From Crocodylus rhombifer (lineage: Eukaryota; Chordata; Crocodylia; Crocodylidae): DNA of 64,000 nt. The notes under the pieces were generated by a model. The model worked only from the letters and a program-made list of their open reading frames with translations, had not been told where the DNA came from and searched no databases. Within the stretch, counting starts at the first letter, position 1. Every line of letters begins with the position of its first letter. The position numbers and the translations under genes are program-made. The stretch spans positions 499,332 through 563,331 of the forward strand of contig JAVSML010024722.1 in NCBI GenBank assembly GCA_038503035.1, written 5' to 3'. Shown one piece after another: positions 58,242-64,000 of the stretch.

Positions 58242-58543
58242 CAGTAAAAGCGGTGTTTACTGGCATTTAAGTAACCAGAACATTTTATTAAATGGAATTT
58301 CCAGCCGACCGACCAGACATGGGGGGAGGCGGGAAGCTCGCACACTTTGCGGAAAGCTTGCTGCCATTGCCACCCACCACCCTGTGCTGCTGCTGCTCTA
58401 CATACCCGCCCACAGGCTCCACATGCAACCCCACCCCCTCCACTCCGCATCTGACTGAAAAGCCCCTGCCCTCAGGTAGCTGGAAATTTTATATAACTGG
58501 CACCCCCTTACCCCACTCATGCCGGATAACAAAGCTTTTACTG
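58242..58543. mobile_element. Pogo/Tigger-type non-autonomous element, TA duplication
   Basis: A 302-bp unit starting CAGTAAAAGCGGTGTTTACT. The complement of the right end starts CAGTAAAAGCTTTGTTATCC and then ggcatg. The dinucleotide TA flanks both sides (58240-58241 and 58544-58545), as in Tc1/mariner-superfamily insertion. The interior is GC-rich and non-coding. It is inserted in an old CR1/L3-type fragment. Confidence 0.85.
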
Positions 58544-58713
58544 TAATTATATATTTAGCTTTTAATGATATATTTACAGGGTAAATCAATGAACCTACCT
58601 GTGAACTTAGCTCACCTATAGCCATCTCTTCCACTACTTAAATATTGAAACTAAGTTAGTAGTCCTCTAAACCTTTGAAATTTCTCTAGATTTCCTACTT
58701 AGTTCCTTTAGGA

Positions 58714-59020
58714 CAGTGGTTCCCAACCTTATTAAACTCAGACAGCCCTCAGAAAATGCCATAACCTAGTTTCACTCTTTTTTCTTTTTTTTTTTACCAT
58801 GGAAAAATAATACAGTGATTTTTCTGTTGCAAAGAACTCAGAAAGATGCAATAGTTTTTAGACAGTATTGATTCCTATTTGACATCTATGGATTTATCTT
58901 GTGAATCATGTTTAAGTGTTTGCACACCTAACAGTACTAAAATTGTGCAGTGCCCTGCAGCCCCCTAAAAGTCTCTCAGATGTACCCTGGGCTCCTGCAA
59001 CACCCTGGTTGTAAATCCTG
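58714..59020. mobile_element. hAT-type element (family A) with perfect 8-bp TSD
   Basis: A 307-bp unit, reverse orientation relative to the copy at 4053. It begins CAGTGGTTCCCAACCTTATT; the complement of the end begins CAGGATTTACAACCAGGGTG. The octamer CTTTAGGA occurs on both sides (58706-58713 and 59021-59028). Internal wording 'tgcacacctaacagtactaaaattgtgca' is the complement of 'tgcaatgttagtactgttaggtgtgca' in the 4053 copy, tying the family together. Confidence 0.85.
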
Positions 59021-59301
59021 CTTTAGGATTATTGGATATCAGTTATCTGGGCCTGCTCATTTTAAAATGTTATGTCATTTTCTTTAAACTAAGGATAGCT
59101 TTTTTCCCAGGGGAGAATTTTCATTGTGTCTGCATAATTGTGATTCTCTGGGCATTCCCTAAAAATTCCCAAGTTTTAATAACACTCCCTACATTAAATT
59201 TAAGTTTTCAGCTATGCCAACAATTTACTTTAGTTTAAGAAAGCTAGACTTATTAAAGTGTTATGTATATGCATGTGTGGGGATGTGTTTGCGTGTGTGT
59301 G

Positions 59302-59303
<2 letters not shown>

Positions 59304-59335
<32 letters not shown>
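59304..59335. repeat. (AT)n microsatellite
   Basis: An uninterrupted at/ta dinucleotide run of about 32 bases, preceded by a short gtgt run. Confidence 0.95.
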
Positions 59336-59338
<3 letters not shown>

Positions 59339-59759
59339 GTGCCAGTATATATTGGTGTCAACATTTGTTTGCACAGCGTAAATGCAACCAGATCATGATT
59401 TCTGGTACCAAGGCAACTGCTAAGTCAGTGATTAACTGTTCATCAGATTAGGGTTCAGTATTGAGTTACCCTGTGTTGTATGCAAGACTTTTGTTTTCCC
59501 ATCACTCTAGATCTCTATCACTCTGTCCTATCTATTTACACAGGCAGTGTATCATGCTCACCTCTGGAGTTCCTTTTATGGACTGAAAAGGGAGTCCAGT
59601 TGCAATATTTGCAAGCCAGGTTGGAAAGTCTGACTTTTTTCAGTCTCATTAATGTGAACCTTTGATAGGCTGAATGAAGAGAAAACAGAAACAGAGACTG
59701 AAAATTGATTCAATGTCAGCAGATGAAAAGGGGGATGTAGAAGTGTTATATTTAAATGG

Positions 59760-60275
59760 GTGGGTGTTCAGGTTTTCACACACAGCTTAAATCACCCTAA
59801 AAAGGGTGTGCCTCATCTAAAGTGAGTTCACCTGTGAGGTAAACTCAGTTTACATTGACCTAGGTTAACATGATTTAAAATGGGTTAACCCAGCTTAGTG
59901 AACATCTCCATGTATTCACAGCGCGACCCCAGAACTGGGAAGTCCCAGCCATTCACCCATCCCTGGAAATGTGCTGTTCCCCTGACCAGGCTATTTTTAG
60001 TCCCCAGCCACCATCTCCCCGTGGACCCACCAGCACCCTGTGTACTCATCAGCCCCCTTCCCCCATGAATTTACTAGGCCCCACAATCCCACCAGCCTAC
60101 ATCCCCAAGTTACTTACCTCAGGCTCCCATGGTTCCTGGCATCAGTGAACACCTGCATGTACCACTCTTGGTTTAGGTAGCTTAATTTAAAATGGGTTAA
60201 CCGAGTTTAGTGAATGCCTCTAAGCAGCTTAATTTAAGCTACCTAAACCTTACTCAGGTCCTACAAACACCTGTT
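59760..60275. mobile_element. TIR element with GC-rich core
   Basis: The left side (ggtgttcaggttttcacaca, then cagcttaaatcac ... aaaatgggttaacccag) and the complement of the right side (gtgtttgtaggacctgagta, then aggtttaggtagcttaa) form a long imperfect inverted repeat. At the right end a perfect 16-base hairpin, ggtttaggtagcttaa at 60170-60185 with its complement at 60234-60249, is present. The words 'aaaatgggttaacc' and 'agtgaa' occur on both sides of the GC-rich core (59920-60120). Non-coding; superfamily not assigned. Confidence 0.45.
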
Positions 60276-60639
60276 TGTACCCAAAATGTGTTCTATGGAT
60301 CTTCTGTGCTGTATGGCCTTATTCCAACCAGTTTGACATGGCTGTCATAGTTTACAATAAACACCGTTGGGTTTTTTTGTTTTTCAACTTCATTTTCTTC
60401 TGTATTTCTGATATCTATATCTTCACATTGTCTTCCACAAACCATGCCTGTACATAAACCTGTAGTATATCAAGTGACACCCTCTCTGTGTGTGAATATG
60501 AATGGTACCTGGCATATATTGGTGTCTTAGACTTTCAGTGCAGCAGGAGCAAAAAAATATATAATATTTTAAAATATATATTATATTTTTATGCACTGAC
60601 CTGGAAATAAGAAGCCATACCATATTTGGAAACCGGCTC

Positions 60640-61130
60640 TCGTGCCATCTCTGCACCCCCTACTTTTCCCCTGCCCTTCCCCTCCAGCCTTGAGTCCCTG
60701 CCCCCACCCCCCATCTCCCCTCAACACTGCTTCTACCCTCCTATCCCCCACCACTTACTTTTGCTTTGGTGCAGGCAGGCTCCATCTGTACTGCAGCTGG
60801 GAGCATGGAGCACAGCCCCAGCCCAGCCCTGTGGCAGCAGTGCTGGTTCTGCATCACTGCTACAGCACCTAGCTGCAGCTGTGCTTCTGTGCTCCTCAGG
60901 GTACAACATGGACTAAGCCTGCTGGCATGGAGTAAGGGTAAGTTGGGGAAGGTGCAAGTAGGGGCAAAGGTTTCAGGGGAAGGGAAGATGGGGAGAAGGA
61001 GTGTTGGGGGCCTCAGGCTCTAGGGGGCAAGCACAAGGGAGGATATTGGGTGGGGGACAGGCAGGGGGCAAGCTACTTGCCTTCCCACTGTCTGCTCTAC
61101 TGCATCCCCACCACATGTAGTGCAGGTGGG
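60640..61130. repeat. GC-rich insertion-like block
   Basis: GC-rich sequence (ccctgcccttcccctccagc and similar) between AT-rich flanks. Just beyond it, 61180-61260 contains tccatatttggaatctaatt, atttaagatcatttagat and other partly palindromic words. It is probably another non-autonomous element, but ends were not resolved. Open frames here are compositional. Confidence 0.3.
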
Positions 61131-64000
61131 GGCAAATTTAAGACAATCCTCCAATAATTAGATGCTATGCATAACAAATACATAAACTTTCCATATTTGG
61201 AATCTAATTTTGGGGGATCATCTTAAATTTAAGATCATTTAGATTTGGGGTATATATGGAAAATGTAATTATCTTTCTCTTGGAAAAGGAAGATTGCAGG
61301 TAACCTTGACTTCTGTTTTTGTGGGATGGCTAAGTTGTTTTTGAGACATTTCTCTTGCCATATGCATTACGATGCAGTCAGTATAGTCACAAATGTCTTC
61401 TCCCTTTCATGGCTTCATATTGGACTTTTTGTGCTCCATGACGTTTTTTAAAATGGGTTTAATAATCTATTGGTAAAATAGAGATAAAAACGAGAAAAAA
61501 AATCACAACTTAGGGAGATATACCCTGTTTATGATCTTTTAAATATTTGTAAAGATAGCCCTGGGTATCTGAGCCATCAAAATAGTTTATAATACAACAG
61601 CGTGATTACATAATGATACTTTAGTTTTAAAACATATGATCTTTTTGTTTATGGAGAAACATAATAGGCTTCTTTGAAATGCAATATCTGTCACCCTTAA
61701 CATGACTAATTTTAAACAAAAGGATGTGTAAACCATTAAACAAAAAGAAGCACAACAAAAAATAAAGTGCACATGAGTAACCAGCTATTGTTAAAGTTTT
61801 GAGAGCTCCATAGTAATTTATCAAGTACTAAGCAATGAAATAGAGTTATCATTCTAAAAAACCCGTAACTAAGAAAAGAGTAGAAAAGTGGATGCAAATT
61901 TTATAAAGAAGGAAAAAAAAGAAGAAATTTTCCAAAATATTCAGTTTTCAGAAAATATCACAAATGACAGGTCTCAGGATACCAAGCCAGGTTTGATTGG
62001 TGCTATTTATTATCTTCAACATGAGGAAAATATGGAGTTTCATAGGTATAAAATAGGGCAGGATCTTGTACTTTCCTATAATACATGTTATGAATGAGAA
62101 CTCCTGTTTCAAATAGAAATAGATTACCCTATTCAAAGAAACCATAAGAACTGTCCTGAACATTTACAGTCTCTAATATAAAATTCAAACTGTCCAAGTT
62201 CTGCAATATCTGCCTAACTGTGTCCTTTGTAGCTTTCCTTTGTTTTACTTGTCCTCTGCACTTCCAGTTTTCATCTGGAACTAGGAGTGCTATAGTAAAG
62301 CAAGAAAAGCTATTTTTGGAAATTCTAAACTCCGCTAGAAACAGAGCACTAAATATCTCATAAGGCAGCATGTTCTTACAAGAGCTTCAGCCTAGTTATG
62401 CAGAGCAATTCATGTAACTTTTGATGATGCTATGTATGTCAGCTGAACCTGAATTCTGTTTCCTTTTAGTTTTCTCACCGGTAATTTCACTATATCCTAA
62501 ACCATGATATATGACTGCTTTTAGCACAAGCAATGTTACACACTGCTCATATTTTGGCAGATAAACAAGTATATTCTGGAGTCAGTCCTTATCCTAGATT
62601 TCATTCTGGAAAGCTCGTAAGATTTATGGTGGGAATAACTTGGGACAGCTGCATTCTTTCCACTGAGTTTTAACTACCATTTAGTCTGATCATTCCTAAT
62701 TGTGAATCCATCCTATTCTAAGCTTCCTGAAAAGAAAAAAAAAGAGTTGTTATCCTCTAGGGGGAAAAAATCAGTGATTTATCTCAGTGATAAACACCAT
62801 TTTAAAACATGAGAAGGTCAGCATATAATGAACAAATACTCAGACTTTATTATAATAAATATTTTCTTTACTGAAATGTTCTCTACCACTATACTTTAAT
62901 GTCAGCAGTAGATAGAAAACTTTGAAAAGACTTTTGTTTCATCTTGTTCCCTAAGTATTTATATCCTACTGTGAAGAAACACTGACAGCAGAGCAGAGAT
63001 GTTTTTATTCTTGATATAAAGGTGCCCTTAAAAGTGAATTTGTTTGAAAACTGTTCACAGAATCAAAATATTGGAACCTTGAGGCTATCTCTCTTTCTTA
63101 AAATTATTCTTGATCAAATTGTATTTCCAAAATAAGTAGTTTACAATCCAGCTAGGATAAGTCAGTCATGAAAAGGATGTCCAAATCCACCAATTTACAT
63201 TGGTTTGGTCTGGCTTAATTTTTAAATATTTTGAGACAGAAAGTTGATGGCATGTGAATACTATGATTGACATAACAGTCTTAGGTTTTTTTTCTTCTGT
63301 CTGCCATATTGTATAGTATCAAAATGAAATGGTAATTAGACCCCATTTCTGACCTAAGTCAATTTAGAACAATAATAATTCACTTATATTTTACATATCA
63401 TTTTGTAAAATGTAACATCCTCCAGTTTGCTCAATAGTTTTTCATTTTCACTTGCTATAGATCGTTTAAATAGCATGATTTCAATCAATGGGCTGAGGTA
63501 TTTCAAAATGGTGCTGCTAATGTGAGAGATTGTTATCATGCAGAAAGCTTACATGGGTAGTTTTGACATGCCCCGTGTCTCAAAGGACTGAGAACTGAAT
63601 TTATCTGAATGCAAACTGACATTAATCTTTTAACATCAGTTTGTTTGTTTGTTGGTTGGTTTGTTCTTCTTTTTTCCTTTTACTTTCTGGTTTAGATCAA
63701 CTCACATGTCATTTAGCATGCTGAAAGTCTGAACCTCTGACCACAAGAGTTCCACATTCCTAAACTAGGGATTACTCTTGCTGTCTCACTCCCCCCTAGC
63801 TAAGAGAGAGTAAGACTGTTAGGCTTTAGGATAGAGTTGCATTACTTAAACATTTCAGTGACTTCCATTTGCTCATATGTTATGTATCCAGCGCATGGAT
63901 AGATTCCAAGTATTCTTGATTACCAAATCCTTTTTGATTTCTCTTAGATAAACTTTCATTTTAGTCCCCTGTAACCAAAGGGGATCTTCCTGAAATGAAT
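61131..64000. other. Unassigned AT-rich intron
   Basis: I see no recognisable gene, RNA or mobile element. Short runs such as tttgtttgtttgttggttgg near 63640 are simple sequence. Confidence 0.5.

Larger units (their letters stand above)
57830..59230 (-). mobile_element. Ancient CR1/L3-type LINE fragment, twice interrupted
   Basis: The + strand reads gtctaggtcattaataaaaa then tattacctagtac, and gtgcacagtcctttagggac, ccatttgatactatacccaa, tgctttggagaaatccaaat and aaactatgctgatg. This is the reverse of the RT region of old CR1/L3 elements. Insertions of a pogo/Tigger-type element (58242-58543) and a hAT element (58714-59020) split it. Similar wording resumes on the far side (to about 59230). 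It is highly diverged with no open frame. Confidence 0.6.
18374..64000 (+). other. ARHGAP15: ARHGAP15 intron, 5' part (at least 45.6 kb)
   Basis: No further ARHGAP15 exon was recognised downstream of 18373, so the rest of the window is taken as one long intron. Very large introns are normal for this gene in vertebrates. Recognised elements are listed separately. Stretches where I see nothing beyond AT-rich sequence include 18.4-19.6, 20.2-22.5, 25.5-26.6, 28.9-31.9 and 34.3-35.6 kb. A diverged or very short exon could have been missed by eye. Confidence 0.7.

Overview
The window looks like nuclear DNA from a sauropsid, most likely a crocodilian. It contains two short spliced exons in very long introns, CR1 retrotransposon tails with the wording typical of archosaurs and turtles ('agggtcggaagggacc', 'cctcctcttaaa'), Tx1-type LINEs, Penelope-like elements, hAT-type elements with 8-bp target duplications and a Helitron-like element. 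The crocodilian assignment is an inference from repeat style; a turtle or bird is not excluded. There is no bacterial operon, CRISPR array, rRNA or tRNA gene that I can support.

The only host gene I recognise is ARHGAP15, on the + strand. An exon at 5409-5531 encodes the basic linker before the RhoGAP domain. An exon at 18275-18373 encodes the first part of that domain. The two join in frame (phase 1 to phase 1) across a 12.7-kb intron. The next exon, which should carry the catalytic arginine finger, was not found by eye, so the following intron is probably longer than 45.6 kb. All other sequence here is intronic.

Layout: 1-5.4 kb is intron with a GC-rich repeat block and a hAT-type element. 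5.4-18.3 kb is intron with a CR1 fragment carrying esterase-like ORF1 remains, a small terminal-inverted-repeat (TIR) element, a Helitron-like element and a hAT element with a perfect 8-bp duplication. 18.4-35.6 kb is intron with hAT and TIR elements, a foldback element nested in a hAT element, and a Penelope 3' remnant with a hammerhead-like motif. 35.66-45.06 kb is one Tx1-type LINE (minus strand, poly(A) end, 9-bp flanking repeat) broken up by two CR1 copies, one Penelope-like element and one TIR element. 45-50.5 kb is mostly unassigned single-copy-looking sequence. 50.5-61 kb holds a palindromic TIR element, a CR1 fragment, a second GC-rich Tx1 fragment on the + strand, an old CR1/L3-like fragment interrupted by a pogo/Tigger-type and a hAT element, and a further TIR element. 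61-64 kb is AT-rich unassigned intron.

I did not find a convincing new gene system. The most informative structure is the nested insertion stack at 35.66-45.06 kb, whose junctions give a relative order of transposition. Almost every long open frame in the window is transposon-derived or a shadow of one.
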